Part shown: in pieces, positions 53,048 to 62,764 of the stretch
How the letters are laid out: every line of letters begins with the position of its first letter
How positions within the stretch are numbered: the stretch's first letter is position 1
From: Actinomycetaceae bacterium MB13-C1-2
Lineage (GTDB): Bacteria; Actinomycetota; Actinomycetes; Actinomycetales; Actinomycetaceae
Assembly (NCBI GenBank): GCA_035621235.1
Contig: CP141731.1
Span: 868,001 to 932,000 of the forward strand
DNA: 64,000 nucleotides
Direction of reading: 5' to 3'
Notes under the pieces: generated by a model
The model's input: only the letters and a program-made list of their open reading frames with translations
Told to the model about the DNA's origin: nothing
Databases searched by the model: none
Translations under genes and position numbers: made by a program

Positions 53048-53082
53048 ACCAAGTAACGGGGCCTACACCAAGTAACGGTGCC
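53048..53082 (+). repeat. Two 16-bp repeats with 19-bp period
   Basis: ACCAAGTAACGGGGCC (53048-53063) and ACCAAGTAACGGTGCC (53067-53082), 15 of 16 identical, lie between the convergent ends of the pseudo-amidotransferase and the LRV-like protein. Function is unknown. Confidence 0.6.
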
Positions 53083-53172
53083 GACTCAGCAGAGACGGGT
53101 CCGCACTGTTACGGTCAATTATTGTGCGCCCTTCAAGCGCTTCTCTGGTCCATGAAACGCCTCGGACTACCG

Positions 53173-54168
53173 TTACCAGAGGAACTCTGAACTCGGGATT
53201 TCGCCGTTTGTTCGGAGCACATAACCACGTCGTTCGATTGCGAATGCGCTCCCATTATGGGTATTCCAGCAACTCACAGCGCTGTCATCCACGTAGCACG
53301 CTCCCTGGCCATAGATGGCATAAGCGCCCTGGGAGAGTGTCACGGCACCCTCGTTCGAGACAGGTGTTTCGCTGCACCCCAACTCGGCCAGAGAGTCAGT
53401 CGTGTGAATGGTGACTGGCTGCGATGCGCAACTGGTTATTCCTGCCTGATCCAGAACATGAGAAGAAATGGTGCAGGTTGCGCCCGAGTCCCCAAGCTTG
53501 CAGACGATGTTGCCGCTAGGAGAGGCGACGACCTCTGCCCAGATCGCATTGGCTGGGGCCGGATACGTTGCATCTGGATCATCAGGGCGCTCTGTGGGTT
53601 TGTCCGACTGAGGCTCCTCTTCCTCCTCAGTAGTGTCCTGTCCCAAATCCTCTGACTGCTCCGACTGCACCACTTCGACGGCCGGAGGGGTTGCTGCGTC
53701 GGGAGCTTCCGACCCTCCAGCGCCCCTAAGAATTAGGAACAGCGCAAGAACCGCCCCGACAAGAAGTAGAGCGAGTGCTCCCCAGATCCAAACGAACTGA
53801 TTTCGTCCTCGTGCGGGTTCCTCGCTCGCGGCCACCGCCTGGGCCTGAACCGGAGCAAAGGTAGGGGTCTGGCTGACGGGAATGCGTGATGCCGTTTCCT
53901 GTCCCTCGGGTCGTTGGATCACCGACACTCTGCGGGGACTATCAGTGGGGGCCGCGTTGAGTTTCGCGGTCTCCGCGGCACGGCGTTGTTGCAGCGCTAG
54001 ATCCACGGCGGGATCGCGCAGATTACCGAGCCATTCCAGCAGTTCTGGATAGGTAGAGGGATTCATTGCGATCAGCGGGCGCAGACTCGGGTATTCACCT
54101 GCCAGCCGCTGCAGTTCAACGGCGGGGGTCTTCGGGTCTGAGGCTTGAGATTCTAGGTTCTTGTCCAC
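53173..54168 (-). CDS. Membrane-anchored protein with N-terminal variant leucine-rich-type segment
   Basis: A 331-aa protein. Residues 10-60 (LQRLAGEYPSLRPLIAMNP, then STYPELLEWLGNLRDPAVD) match the variant LRR/Leu-rich module seen at the N terminus of many actinobacterial envelope proteins. A Pro/Gln linker follows, then a helix (about 125-148, FVWIWGALALLLVGAVLALFL) and a Glu-rich stretch. The extracellular domain (about 215-331) has six or so cysteines (NIVCKL, ATCTIS, SCASQ, LGCSE, ACYVDD, SCWNTH), likely disulfide-bonded. Function is unknown; surface or sensor roles are plausible. Confidence 0.65.
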   Translation of the reverse strand: MDKNLESQASDPKTPAVELQRLAGEYPSLRPLIAMNPSTYPELLEWLGNLRDPAVDLALQQRRAAETAKLNAAPTDSPRRVSVIQRPEGQETASRIPVSQTPTFAPVQAQAVAASEEPARGRNQFVWIWGALALLLVGAVLALFLILRGAGGSEAPDAATPPAVEVVQSEQSEDLGQDTTEEEEEPQSDKPTERPDDPDATYPAPANAIWAEVVASPSGNIVCKLGDSGATCTISSHVLDQAGITSCASQPVTIHTTDSLAELGCSETPVSNEGAVTLSQGAYAIYGQGACYVDDSAVSCWNTHNGSAFAIERRGYVLRTNGEIPSSEFLW

Positions 54169-54363
54169 GGCTCAGTGAGCTTCCTGGTTGCGCGTTCTTG
54201 CAAAGGCAAGAATAGTCCTTCCAATCGTGGCCGACTGAAGGCCTGAGCGCAACTATGCCCATCAGCCGATGGTGGCCTGAAAATCGTGGGGCGAGTCCTT
54301 ATCCTGGGATTCCGACCGGTATATCCAGGCGCTTCGGTGCCCACCAATACGGATCGGACGACA

Positions 54364-55785
54364 ATGAGTCAAAATACATCCCTGTTCAAATGGAAGCTTC
54401 ACGGTGACGGCGCAAAAGTGGGCGCGGGTGAAGTAGTCCTTCCAAATGAACGTCTCTCTTGGGGACGCACTACCGGGATCGGCATGCAGCATGTTGTTGC
54501 GATGTTCGGTGCAACTTTCCTGGTTCCCCTGATCACAGGCTTTCCGCCCAATACGACACTGTTCTTTACCGGCATCGGAACTATTCTCTTTTTCCTAATC
54601 ACTGCTGGAAAAATTCCCTCGTACCTCGGATCGTCATTTGCGATGATCGCGCCGATCCTGGCGGTCTCTCAGACGCTGGGTCAAAGCTACGCTTTGGGCG
54701 GTATCATCGCGGCCGGTGCGACCTTGGCCCTGGTTGGTGTCATTGTCCACTTCGCGGGCGCGAAGTGGATTGACATCGTCATGCCTCCCATCGTGACTGG
54801 TGCGATTGTTGCGCTGATCGGTTTCAACCTCGCCCCGGCCGCCTGGAACTGGGTGAAGGAAGGTCCTCTAACTGCGGTAATTACAATCGTCGCGATCATT
54901 CTGACGACCGTCCTATTCAAAGGAATAATCGGGCGCCTCTCGATTCTGGTAGGGGTTTTGGTTGGCTATGTCGCTGCTCTTCTTCAGCCGGGCCAGGTGG
55001 ATTTCAAGGCGATCGGCGAGGCCGCGTGGATCGGCCTTCCCGAATTCCACACCCCTCAGTTCTCCCCGAGTGTTCTTGGACTGTTTGTCCCGGTTGTCTT
55101 TGTGCTGATCGCGGAGAACGTAGGACACGTCAAGTCCGTGTCTGCAATGACTGGCGAGAATCTCGATCATCTGACGGGCCGTGCTCTGTTTGCGGACGGC
55201 GTCTCAACGATGTTGGCTGGTGCTGGTGGCGGTTCGGGAACGACGACTTACGCCGAGAACATCGGGGTAATGGCCGCGACACGCGTCTACTCGTCCGCTG
55301 CATACCTAATAGCGGCAGTGACAGCTATTGCGCTGTCGATGATGCCGAAGTTTGGTGCGATCATTTCGACTATTCCCCCTGGGGTTCTGGGAGGGGCAGC
55401 CACGGTCCTTTACGGGATGATCGGTTTGCTCGGCGTTCGTATTTGGGTTCAAAACAAAGTTGACTTCTCGAACCCGGTGAATCTGAACACTGCCGCAGTT
55501 GCTCTGATTGTTGGCATCGCCAACTACACCTGGGTCGTCAAGGTCGGCTCGACCGAGCTGGTGTTCGAAGGTATCGCTCTTGGCTCCTTTTGCGCGATTC
55601 TGGTTTACCACGTTATGAACTGGATTTCGAAGGCGCGGGGGACCAATCTTGAGGCCGCTACTCCGGCGTCAGCCCCGTCGGGAACTGAACTTGAGTCTGA
55701 GCCTTACGCGAAACGACGCCGTAGGGTGACGTCCGTCGATGACGGCCTTGGCGGGGTCCTTCCCGAAGACTCGTTGCTGGAGTAA
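54364..55785 (+). CDS. uraA: Uracil/xanthine permease (UraA/NCS2 family)
   Basis: A 473-aa nucleobase:proton symporter with about 14 helices. GIGMQHVVAMFGATFLVPLI is the NCS2 start. The motif VFVLIAENVGHVKSVSAMTG holds the substrate Glu, and GAGGGSGTTTYAENIGVMAATRVYS is the family signature region containing the second Glu. The C terminus is charged (KRRRRVTSVDD). ATG 54364 gives a normal start; the upstream frame is unlike protein. Uracil is the most likely substrate. No pyr genes are nearby. Confidence 0.9.
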   Translation: MSQNTSLFKWKLHGDGAKVGAGEVVLPNERLSWGRTTGIGMQHVVAMFGATFLVPLITGFPPNTTLFFTGIGTILFFLITAGKIPSYLGSSFAMIAPILAVSQTLGQSYALGGIIAAGATLALVGVIVHFAGAKWIDIVMPPIVTGAIVALIGFNLAPAAWNWVKEGPLTAVITIVAIILTTVLFKGIIGRLSILVGVLVGYVAALLQPGQVDFKAIGEAAWIGLPEFHTPQFSPSVLGLFVPVVFVLIAENVGHVKSVSAMTGENLDHLTGRALFADGVSTMLAGAGGGSGTTTYAENIGVMAATRVYSSAAYLIAAVTAIALSMMPKFGAIISTIPPGVLGGAATVLYGMIGLLGVRIWVQNKVDFSNPVNLNTAAVALIVGIANYTWVVKVGSTELVFEGIALGSFCAILVYHVMNWISKARGTNLEAATPASAPSGTELESEPYAKRRRRVTSVDDGLGGVLPEDSLLE

Positions 55786-55933
55786 GGCGAGTGTCCCGTT
55801 CGATGGGCCCTAGCTTCGCGAAGGCCAGTTCAACACCTCCCGCGTCAACGTCTGCGGTAACAAAGTCCGCGATCATCTTGAGAACGGAATAGCCGTTTCC
55901 CATGGTGATTGAGATTTCGCAAGCACCTGCAAG
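55786..55933 (-). pseudogene. Remnant of Cof-type HAD-IIB hydrolase C terminus
   Basis: On the minus strand a 50-codon stretch reads ITMGNGYSVLKMIADFVT, then DVDAGGVELAFAKLG, the C-terminal pattern of Cof-like HAD-IIB phosphatases (MGNA...K..AD.VT.....GV...L). A stop (TAA) lies just upstream and no start precedes it, so only the end of the gene survives. The rest of the gene is not recognisable in any frame of the following 350 bp. Confidence 0.5.
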
Positions 55934-56291
55934 TTAGTTCAGGCGCAACGCGGACGGACTCGTCCTGAGAGTCGTTCATGGTCTCCACCATTCGATCTGA
56001 CCGGAGCGAGGATGGGTTTGCCAGTCCGGCCACGGACGCGAACTCACCCAACGAGCCGACGGCCCGGAACGGGACATCTCTGACCGCACCGCCCTGAGAT
56101 TCCCACGAGAGAACCGGAGAAGCCTCAACCAGAACTCCCTGCGACGGGGTCTTCAGCCGTGGTGATCGACGGTGTTGCAGCTCTTCTTCTGGCAGGTGGA
56201 ACTCTGGCGTTCCTCTTCGGGCGGTGCGCGCGGGACAGGTAGGGCTGGTCTCTGTGGTGGCGCTCTCAAGCGGGTGCCACCACAACTCCGG
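55934..56291. other. Intergenic region between HAD remnant and DUF1846 gene
   Basis: About 360 bp without a supported gene. A 146-codon open frame on the minus strand (56285 to 55845) has atypical composition, rich in Arg, Ser and Thr, and no recognisable motif. It is likely decayed sequence belonging to the HAD remnant. Confidence 0.4.
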
Positions 56292-56297
56292 TAAGTT
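56292..56297 (+). promoter_or_regulatory. -10 box of probable leaderless DUF1846 transcript
   Basis: TAAGTT lies 6 nt before GTG 56304, with no Shine-Dalgarno sequence. Confidence 0.45.
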
Positions 56298-56303
56298 TCT
56301 ACT

Positions 56304-57794
56304 GTGACGGTTACCGGGTTTGATCGAGATAAGTACGTATCCCTTCAGTCAGAGCACATCAGTGAGCGACGCAGGAGCTTCGGCGGCAAGCTCTATCTTG
56401 AGTTTGGCGGCAAACTCTTTGATGATCTGCATGCTTCGCGGGTGCTCCCGGGATTCTCACCCGACAACAAAATCGAGATGCTTGCCGCGATCAAGGACGA
56501 CATCGAAGTCGTAATGGTTATCAACGCGAACGACATCGCTAACAACAAGACTCGCGCCGACATAGGGATTACGTATGAACAGGAAGTTCTACGTCTTATA
56601 GACGCTTTCCGTTCGTATGGACTGCTGGTTGAGAACGTAGTGATATCGCAGCTTTCGGACGGCAACAAGGGGGCCCGTGCGTTCCAGAGAAAACTGGAGA
56701 AATCAGGACTGACAGTCTCGCGACACTACCCGATCAAGGGCTACCCAACTGACGTGAAGAAGATTGTTAGTGACGATGGATACGGAAAGAACGAGTACGT
56801 TGAAACGACTCGTGATCTGGTCATTGTCACGGCCCCAGCTGCTGGCAGCGGCAAGATGGCGACCTGCCTGTCTCAGATGTATCACGACTACAAGCGAGGA
56901 GTCCCCTCGGGCTACGCCAAGTTTGAAACCTTCCCGATTTGGAACCTGCCGCTCGATCATCCCGTGAACTTGGCGTACGAGGCTGCTACCGCCGACTTGA
57001 ACGATGTCAACATGATCGATCCGTTCCACCTTGCCGCCTACGGGGAGCAGTCGGTCAACTACAACCGTGATGTTGAGGTTTTCCCTGTACTAAATAATCT
57101 CTTCGAGAAGATTATTGGAGAGTCCCCATATAAGTCGCCTACCGACATGGGTGTGAACATGGCGGGGTTCTGCATCTCAGATGACGAAGCATGCCGTCAG
57201 GCTTCCGAACAGGAAGTGATCCGTCGCTATTACAAGGCACTGGTCGCCGAGAAACGAGACGAGCTAGAGCCGGTGGTTAGCGACCGGATCGCGATTGTGA
57301 TGAGCGAGTTGGGGATCGAGAAAACCGATCGACCTGTGGTGGAGCCAGCCCTGACACTGCAGAAGAAGACGAAGGCCCCAGCGGCTGCGATGCAGCTTCC
57401 CGACGGGCGAATCATGTTGGGAAAGACCTCGGCACTATTGGGGTCGTCATCAGCGCTCTTGCTAAATGCACTGAAGGCTTTGGCAGGTATCGATCAGAAA
57501 ATCGACTTACTGGCTAGGGAAAACATCGAGCCGATTCAGAGACTAAAGACCGAAAGTCTTGGAAGTCAAAACCCTAGACTGCACACGGATGAGGTACTGA
57601 TCGCCCTCGCGGTCGGTGCGACCGAAAATGAGCATGCTCGCCTCGCCCTTGACCAACTTCCCAAACTGCGGGGATGTGACGTTCACACCTCGGTGATTCT
57701 AGGGTCGGTGGACGAGGGTATCTTCCGAAGTCTGGGTGTGAACGTAACAAGCGAACCGGTGTTCCAGTCAAAGAACCTGTACCATCGCCGCTAA
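56304..57794 (+). CDS. DUF1846 (UPF0371) family protein
   Basis: A 496-aa protein. The family pattern is [77 protein letters not shown] and [20 protein letters not shown]. It is full length. DUF1846 proteins occur in Firmicutes and actinobacteria, with crystal structures but no proven activity; a nucleotide- or phosphate-binding role is suggested by the GSGK segment. It is a single-gene unit with a leaderless-type start. Confidence 0.92.
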   Translation: MTVTGFDRDKYVSLQSEHISERRRSFGGKLYLEFGGKLFDDLHASRVLPGFSPDNKIEMLAAIKDDIEVVMVINANDIANNKTRADIGITYEQEVLRLIDAFRSYGLLVENVVISQLSDGNKGARAFQRKLEKSGLTVSRHYPIKGYPTDVKKIVSDDGYGKNEYVETTRDLVIVTAPAAGSGKMATCLSQMYHDYKRGVPSGYAKFETFPIWNLPLDHPVNLAYEAATADLNDVNMIDPFHLAAYGEQSVNYNRDVEVFPVLNNLFEKIIGESPYKSPTDMGVNMAGFCISDDEACRQASEQEVIRRYYKALVAEKRDELEPVVSDRIAIVMSELGIEKTDRPVVEPALTLQKKTKAPAAAMQLPDGRIMLGKTSALLGSSSALLLNALKALAGIDQKIDLLARENIEPIQRLKTESLGSQNPRLHTDEVLIALAVGATENEHARLALDQLPKLRGCDVHTSVILGSVDEGIFRSLGVNVTSEPVFQSKNLYHRR

Positions 57795-57878
57795 TCGAGT
57801 CGGACGCATACGAATAATTCGTTGGGCGGGCTGACCCAATTACGATACGTGGTGCCCAGTACTCGATTCAGAACTTCC

Positions 57879-58379
57879 TCATGAACTAGCGGTAGCGAGA
57901 CGCATCATCTGCTTTTCTTTGATGCCCCAGTGTTCTGAGGTCCTGGTTTTTCCGTCCACGAAGCCGTTCTTTCTGTAGAAGGCCTGCGCGCGAGGGTTTG
58001 GTTCGGCTACCCAGAGATCACTTGGTTCATCCGGGTAGATTACTGCGTCGAAGAGCACCTGCCCTGTGCCAGTGCCATATTCGTTGGCGAGAACATAGAG
58101 GATGGACAGGGACCGTATCTTCGGATCCTCCTCGGATGGCTGAGATACCCCGACGCCGACTATCTTCCCGGAGCGTTCAGCGAGAGCAATTCTTCGCTCT
58201 GGATCGGCCTCCGCCAGCATGATCGACCACATCCGGTGACGTCGAGACCATGCATGCGGATCGTCCAGAACCGTATCGGGTATGAGGCCGCGATACGCTT
58301 TGTTCCAAGCCTGAACCAGCAGATCCGCCAGCCCAGCAACGTCGGAAGGCTCGGGAGTTCGGATGACTAGGGATGACAT
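57879..58379 (-). CDS. GNAT-family N-acetyltransferase
   Basis: A 166-aa protein of about the usual GNAT length. IRTPEPSDVAGLADLLVQAW is the N-terminal motif C/D region. LSILYVLANEYGTGTGQVLFDAV holds the acetyl-CoA pyrophosphate loop (YGTGTGQ, replacing Q/RxxGxG/A). NPRAQAFYRKNGFVDG is motif B. Substrate is unknown. It is convergent with the DUF1846 gene and divergent from pepC. Confidence 0.88.
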   Translation of the reverse strand: MSSLVIRTPEPSDVAGLADLLVQAWNKAYRGLIPDTVLDDPHAWSRRHRMWSIMLAEADPERRIALAERSGKIVGVGVSQPSEEDPKIRSLSILYVLANEYGTGTGQVLFDAVIYPDEPSDLWVAEPNPRAQAFYRKNGFVDGKTRTSEHWGIKEKQMMRLATASS

Positions 58380-58499
58380 GTGACTCAGCCTAACTACTTC
58401 TATAGCGGGCGCTTAAGAAAGCCCGTCAAGAACGGCGTATCTTGGAGGCAGACCGATTCGTATCTTGGGAGTACACACCAAAGTAACTAGGAGTTAGCC

Positions 58500-59825
58500 T
58501 TGCTTGAGTTGAGCGATGCTCAGATCACTGAAATCCGTTCCGCAGTAGACAATGACCCGCAGGTTGCGGCAACCATGAACGGGGTAACCAATGTCGGGTT
58601 GGAAGACGTATCGCTAGATCGCGAAAAAGCGATTACACCCCAGTCCATGTCGATCAAGCTCGACAAATGGGCTGTGACGAACCAGAAGAAGTCAGGTCGT
58701 TGTTGGCTGTTTGCCTCTCTCAACCTGCTTCGCGTACAGGCGATGAAGAAGATGAACCTGAAAGAGTTCGAGCTCTCGCAAAACTACGCGGTCTTCTGGG
58801 AGAAGTTTGAGCGCGCCAACTACTTCCTGCAAGACCAGATAGAACTGGTGGAGGCCGGTGAGCCCCTGGACTCCCAGCTGAGCCAGTTTCTTCTCGGAGA
58901 TGTGCTCAACGACGGGGGCCAGTGGGACATGCTCGCGGCGGTTTACCTCAAGCACGGTGTCGTGCCGCAGGAGGCCATGCCAGAGTCCTTCTCTTCTTCC
59001 AACACCGACTCCATGAACACGCGCCTTCGGACTCTGCTACGCCGTACCGCTCTTGAGTTCCGAGGTCTCGATTCGAACGAGGCCCGTCAGGAACTAGCGG
59101 GGAAGGTCATGCAGGAGGTCTACCGGGTTTTAGCGATCAGTCTCGGCGTTCCTCCCACCACCTTCGACTGGCAGTGGCGTGATGCGGACGACGAGTTCCA
59201 CCAGGCCGGGACCATGACTCCCCTTGAGTTTATGAAGAAGTACACCGAGCTTGATCTGAACGAGTACGTCTGTCTGGTAGATGATCCTCGTACGAACCAC
59301 CCGAAGAACTCCCCGCTTACCGTGGCCCATCTAGGTAACGTGGTCGGTGGCGCTCCAATTCTCTACCTAAACGCTGACATCCAGGTCATGAAGGATCTGG
59401 CTGCGGATTCGATGCGGAAGGGCGAGCCGGTTTGGTTCGGGTGTGACGTGGGACAGCAATCGGACCGCAAAGCCGGTCTGCTGGTGAACGGTGTTTATGA
59501 CTATGACGCGACCCTCGGGATCGACCTGACCACTACCAAGGAGCAGCGTGTCCTAATGGGTTCATCTCTGATGACCCATGCGATGGTTCTGACGGGTGTG
59601 GATGAGGATCCCGCCGGGTCCGGCTATCGTCGCTGGCGCGTTGAGAACTCGTGGGGTGACGAGGTTGGAAGCAAGGGCTTCTTCACCATGGATGATGACT
59701 GGTTCACGGAGTACGTGTTCGAGGTTGTCGTGAAAAAGTCGGCCCTGCCTGCCGAACTACGGAAGGCTCTGGATGAGGACCCCCTGGTGCTCCCGGCCTG
59801 GGACCCGATGGGAGCCCTCGCATAA
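58500..59825 (+). CDS. pepC: Aminopeptidase C / bleomycin hydrolase (C1B cysteine peptidase)
   Basis: A 441-aa cytoplasmic aminopeptidase, normally hexameric. The catalytic triad is Cys68 (KKSGRCWLFAS), His360 (MTHAMVLTG) and Asn383 (VENSWGDEVG). The C terminus ends DPMGALA, which in this family reaches the active site and sets aminopeptidase specificity. TTG 58500 has AGGAG 7 nt upstream. It may recycle peptides during growth on host proteins. It is monocistronic with a possible terminator at 59845. Confidence 0.94.
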   Translation: MLELSDAQITEIRSAVDNDPQVAATMNGVTNVGLEDVSLDREKAITPQSMSIKLDKWAVTNQKKSGRCWLFASLNLLRVQAMKKMNLKEFELSQNYAVFWEKFERANYFLQDQIELVEAGEPLDSQLSQFLLGDVLNDGGQWDMLAAVYLKHGVVPQEAMPESFSSSNTDSMNTRLRTLLRRTALEFRGLDSNEARQELAGKVMQEVYRVLAISLGVPPTTFDWQWRDADDEFHQAGTMTPLEFMKKYTELDLNEYVCLVDDPRTNHPKNSPLTVAHLGNVVGGAPILYLNADIQVMKDLAADSMRKGEPVWFGCDVGQQSDRKAGLLVNGVYDYDATLGIDLTTTKEQRVLMGSSLMTHAMVLTGVDEDPAGSGYRRWRVENSWGDEVGSKGFFTMDDDWFTEYVFEVVVKKSALPAELRKALDEDPLVLPAWDPMGALA

Positions 59826-59844
59826 GCAAGGACTTGTGGCAGAG

Positions 59845-59874
59845 AAGGCCACGGTTCTTTGAGGCCTTGGTTTT
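59845..59874 (+). terminator. Probable terminator of pepC
   Basis: AAGGCC (59845-59850) and GGCCTT (59863-59868) make a 6-bp stem, followed by GGTTTTG. It lies 20 nt after the pepC stop. The stem is short, so confidence is moderate. Confidence 0.5.
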
Positions 59875-60045
59875 GATTGCCGGGACGCGCAATATCTGGC
59901 AGGTTGACCGTCTGCACTAGTTGCTCGTCTAAATATCTGCCGGGTTGGCCATGCCTCCGACGTGACCGCGTAGAGGAGTGGGGTGCAGGTGGCCACCCTG
60001 GCGGATAATCCGGGGTTCCCGGCGGTTTGGAAGCGCCTCAGAGGG

Positions 60046-60195
60046 CTAGCTGTCCGGGGCGTATTCCAGGATGTCTCCCGGCTGGCACTCTAGGACCTTG
60101 CAGATTGCGTCTAACGTCGAGAAGTGGATCGGCGTGGCACGACCGCTCTTCAACACTGAAACATTAACCGGGGGGAGGGGGACGCCGATTCCAGG
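60046..60195 (-). pseudogene. Truncated XRE/YozG-type HTH regulator
   Basis: The minus strand reads VNVSVLKSGRATPIHFSTLD, then AICKVLECQPGDILEYAPDS and TAG, the C-terminal two thirds of a small Cro/CI (YozG/YdaS-like) HTH protein of about 70 aa. The N-terminal helix and any start codon are missing, and the frame runs straight into palindromic element copy 3, which begins 5 nt past the last plausible codon. It appears to be a broken gene. The region 59875-60045 downstream shows no gene. Confidence 0.6.
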
Positions 60196-60199
60196 CGCT

Positions 60200-60276
60200 C
60201 TGGTTTGCCAATCAGATAGGGAACCTTTTGGCCTAAATTTGCCGCGTGTCGTGTCCTGATCTGATTGGCAAACCAG
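60200..60276 (-). repeat. Palindromic 3'-UTR element, copy 3
   Basis: CTGGTTTGCCAATCAGAT (60200-60217) and its exact reverse complement (60259-60276) form an 18-bp stem with 41 nt between. Read on the minus strand it matches copies 1 and 2 inside the loop as well (GACACG-CGG-AAAT). It begins 8 nt after the GH94 stop and abuts the truncated HTH gene. Confidence 0.9.
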
Positions 60277-60283
60277 ATGCGGG

Positions 60284-62734
60284 TTATCCGAGGGTTGCTT
60301 CCACCTTCACTGTCGTTCCCGAAGGAGCAATTGGGACGGGGGACGAGGGATCCATCTCCTTGCCGTCGACCACCAGTTTCGCGACGCCCTTTGAGATTCC
60401 AGCCGGATTTGTCACCTCGATGTCGTAGGTGGCCCCGCGCCACTTTCGTGAAACTTTGAAACCGTCCCAGTCGTCAGGGATCGAGGGATCAACAATCAGG
60501 CCCTCCATCGTGGGTCGCACGCCCAGGATGTACTTGGTGACAGCCGTGTACATCCAGCCCGCCGTGCCAGTGAGCCATGGGTTCTGCGCCTTGCCGAAAT
60601 CCTCGTGATCACGCCCGTAAATGAACTGGACGTAGGCGTAAGGCTCGGCCCCTCGTACCTCGATGTTGTCGTTCTGTTTGAACGGAGAGATGGAGTCGTA
60701 GAACTCAACCGCCCGGTCTCCTCGCCCCAGCTTTGCCTCGGCAATGATCGGCCAAGCGTTCGGGTGACTGAAAATCGCCCCGTTCTCTTTGATGCCGGGA
60801 TACACGCGCGTCACGAATCCAACCGTGTCGTCAACTGTTCGGAATGCGGGCCAGTTCAAGTGGTTGCCGTACTGAGAGCCGAGCAATTCTCGGACCGAGT
60901 CCATCGATTTTTCCCCGCGCTCCTGCGATGCGATCCCCGCAATCACCGGCCAAGCCTGATGTTCGAGGAATATCTTGCCTTCAGCATTCGCATTCGACCC
61001 GATCTTCACGCCATCACGGGTATAGCCGCGAATCCACCATTCGCCGTCCCACAGTTGCTCGTTGCTGACCCTCTCGATCCGCTCCAGTTCCTTCCGGTAC
61101 TTCTCCACATCGTCGATCCGGCCCAAAGACGAGGCCATCGGCAAGAACTCGCTTATCGCCCAGGCATGCAGGAAGGTAACTAGTGATGTCTCTCCTCCGC
61201 CCAGATTTAGACAGTCATTCCAATCGGCACGCAGCCCCAGCGCTACGCCGTTCTGTCCGACCTGCTCAGCAGAGAAGTCCAAGGCCGCCAACAAATGCTC
61301 ATACACCGCCCCGGGGTTCCCGTCCGCGAACGGAATCACCTCATCCAAGAAATCGACATCGCCCGTTTCCTTCACATACTCGAGCACCGATGGCACCAAC
61401 CAAAGGTGATCGTCTGAGCAAGTGTCTTCGAGGCCATGAATCAGGTCATCAGTCGAGGGCGTCGGCACAATGGTGGGCGAGGGGATATCCGGTAGTTTCT
61501 CCGCATCGGGATCAAATGCCTTCGGGTCGAATAGGTGCAACCCGTAGCCCTGCGACACCTGGGCCCGGAGCAGTTCGATTATGCGCTGCTTCGTCTTGGT
61601 TGGATTCGTGTGAATCACACTCATTACGTCCTGCGCGGTGTCCCGGTATCCCAGTCCGTTTCGCCCACCGACCTCGACGAACGAAGCAAACCTGGACCAC
61701 ACCACGCATGTCTCCGCCTGGAGTAGCGTCCAAGCGTTGATAAGGGTATTCATTCCCTCATTTGGCGTCTCGATATGAAGTTGCGACTGCTTGTTCTTCC
61801 AATAGTCCTGAAGCCGAGCAAACTCTGCGTCGACGTTCGCCATGTCCGAGTATTTCGCCTGCATCTTTCGGCCGACCAGCTCCCGTGAGCCGTGGCCGAG
61901 AACGTATACCAGCCGCTTCGTTTCGCCCGGCTCGAGAGTGATCTTGTGAAGTAGGGCTGCACAGTGATTCTGTGTCGTGCCCTGGGAGTTGCTTCCCTCA
62001 CCACGAGCGACCCCCAACGGATCCGACTCTGTGCGGTACGGCCCGATGAACCTGTCACGCAGGGTGTCGTACGAGGAGGGTTCCTCCGAGGAGGTGAAAT
62101 AGTGGAACGTCCACGGTTCATAGTAGAAGTCGTATTCGATAATCCCGTCCTCGTACGTCGAACCGGACGCGTAGAGGGACATCTGCAGATTCTGATTGTC
62201 GATGGTGATTGTGTGGAAGGAGAATTCTGTGTACGAGGAAGTGGTCAGTTCCCGCCGCTGATCCGTTGTGTTCGTCAGGGTAACGTCCCAGATTTCCAGA
62301 TCGTCGTCAAGGGGGATAAACACCGTCTGCGAGGCGTCGATGCCCCGGTATGAGACCTCGTACCGTGTATATCCGAGGCCGTGGGCGGAGGTGTAAAGCG
62401 CAGAATCTTCGGCGGTTCTCGCCTTACCGTCCAGGTCGTCCTCTTCCGCCCTAAATGGGAGTCCGACGGGTTGCCAGGAGATTGACCAGAATGCCCCGTT
62501 GGCATCGTCGCGAACATAGACGTACTTGCCGGGCCGGTCTAGCGGGACCCCGTTCTGGCGGAAGCGGGTGATACGTCCGTATTCGGGCGACTTGTAGTAG
62601 CTGTATCCACCGCCGTTGTGAGAAACGACTGCGCCGTAGTCCTTGGTCCCCAGGTAGTTGGTCCATGAGACGGGAACATCGGGTCGGTCGATGACGTACT
62701 CGTCAGTGGCGGTATCGAAGTGTCCGTACTTCAT
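60284..62734 (-). CDS. GH94 disaccharide phosphorylase (N,N'-diacetylchitobiose/cellobiose phosphorylase type)
   Basis: An 816-aa intracellular phosphorylase splitting a beta-1,4-disaccharide with phosphate. The start MKYGHFDTATDEYVI, the beta-sandwich domain (1-300) and the alpha6/alpha6 barrel (about 335-730) are complete. The general acid should be Asp504 in LRADWNDCLN. Segments such as WSRFASFVEVGGRNGLGYRD, KENGAIFSHPNAWP and AEPYAYVQFIYGRDH are closest, from memory, to chitobiose phosphorylase of Vibrio rather than cellobiose phosphorylase. The upstream mutase could convert the hexose-1-phosphate product. No transporter is in view. Confidence 0.88.
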   Translation of the reverse strand: MKYGHFDTATDEYVIDRPDVPVSWTNYLGTKDYGAVVSHNGGGYSYYKSPEYGRITRFRQNGVPLDRPGKYVYVRDDANGAFWSISWQPVGLPFRAEEDDLDGKARTAEDSALYTSAHGLGYTRYEVSYRGIDASQTVFIPLDDDLEIWDVTLTNTTDQRRELTTSSYTEFSFHTITIDNQNLQMSLYASGSTYEDGIIEYDFYYEPWTFHYFTSSEEPSSYDTLRDRFIGPYRTESDPLGVARGEGSNSQGTTQNHCAALLHKITLEPGETKRLVYVLGHGSRELVGRKMQAKYSDMANVDAEFARLQDYWKNKQSQLHIETPNEGMNTLINAWTLLQAETCVVWSRFASFVEVGGRNGLGYRDTAQDVMSVIHTNPTKTKQRIIELLRAQVSQGYGLHLFDPKAFDPDAEKLPDIPSPTIVPTPSTDDLIHGLEDTCSDDHLWLVPSVLEYVKETGDVDFLDEVIPFADGNPGAVYEHLLAALDFSAEQVGQNGVALGLRADWNDCLNLGGGETSLVTFLHAWAISEFLPMASSLGRIDDVEKYRKELERIERVSNEQLWDGEWWIRGYTRDGVKIGSNANAEGKIFLEHQAWPVIAGIASQERGEKSMDSVRELLGSQYGNHLNWPAFRTVDDTVGFVTRVYPGIKENGAIFSHPNAWPIIAEAKLGRGDRAVEFYDSISPFKQNDNIEVRGAEPYAYVQFIYGRDHEDFGKAQNPWLTGTAGWMYTAVTKYILGVRPTMEGLIVDPSIPDDWDGFKVSRKWRGATYDIEVTNPAGISKGVAKLVVDGKEMDPSSPVPIAPSGTTVKVEATLG

Positions 62735-62764
62735 TAACGAGAGCTTTCTTATTGCGGGGCCGGG

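Noticed and set aside
55845-56285. 146-aa minus-strand ORF
   Set aside because: Composition is atypical, no motif is visible, and it overlaps the HAD remnant in a different frame.
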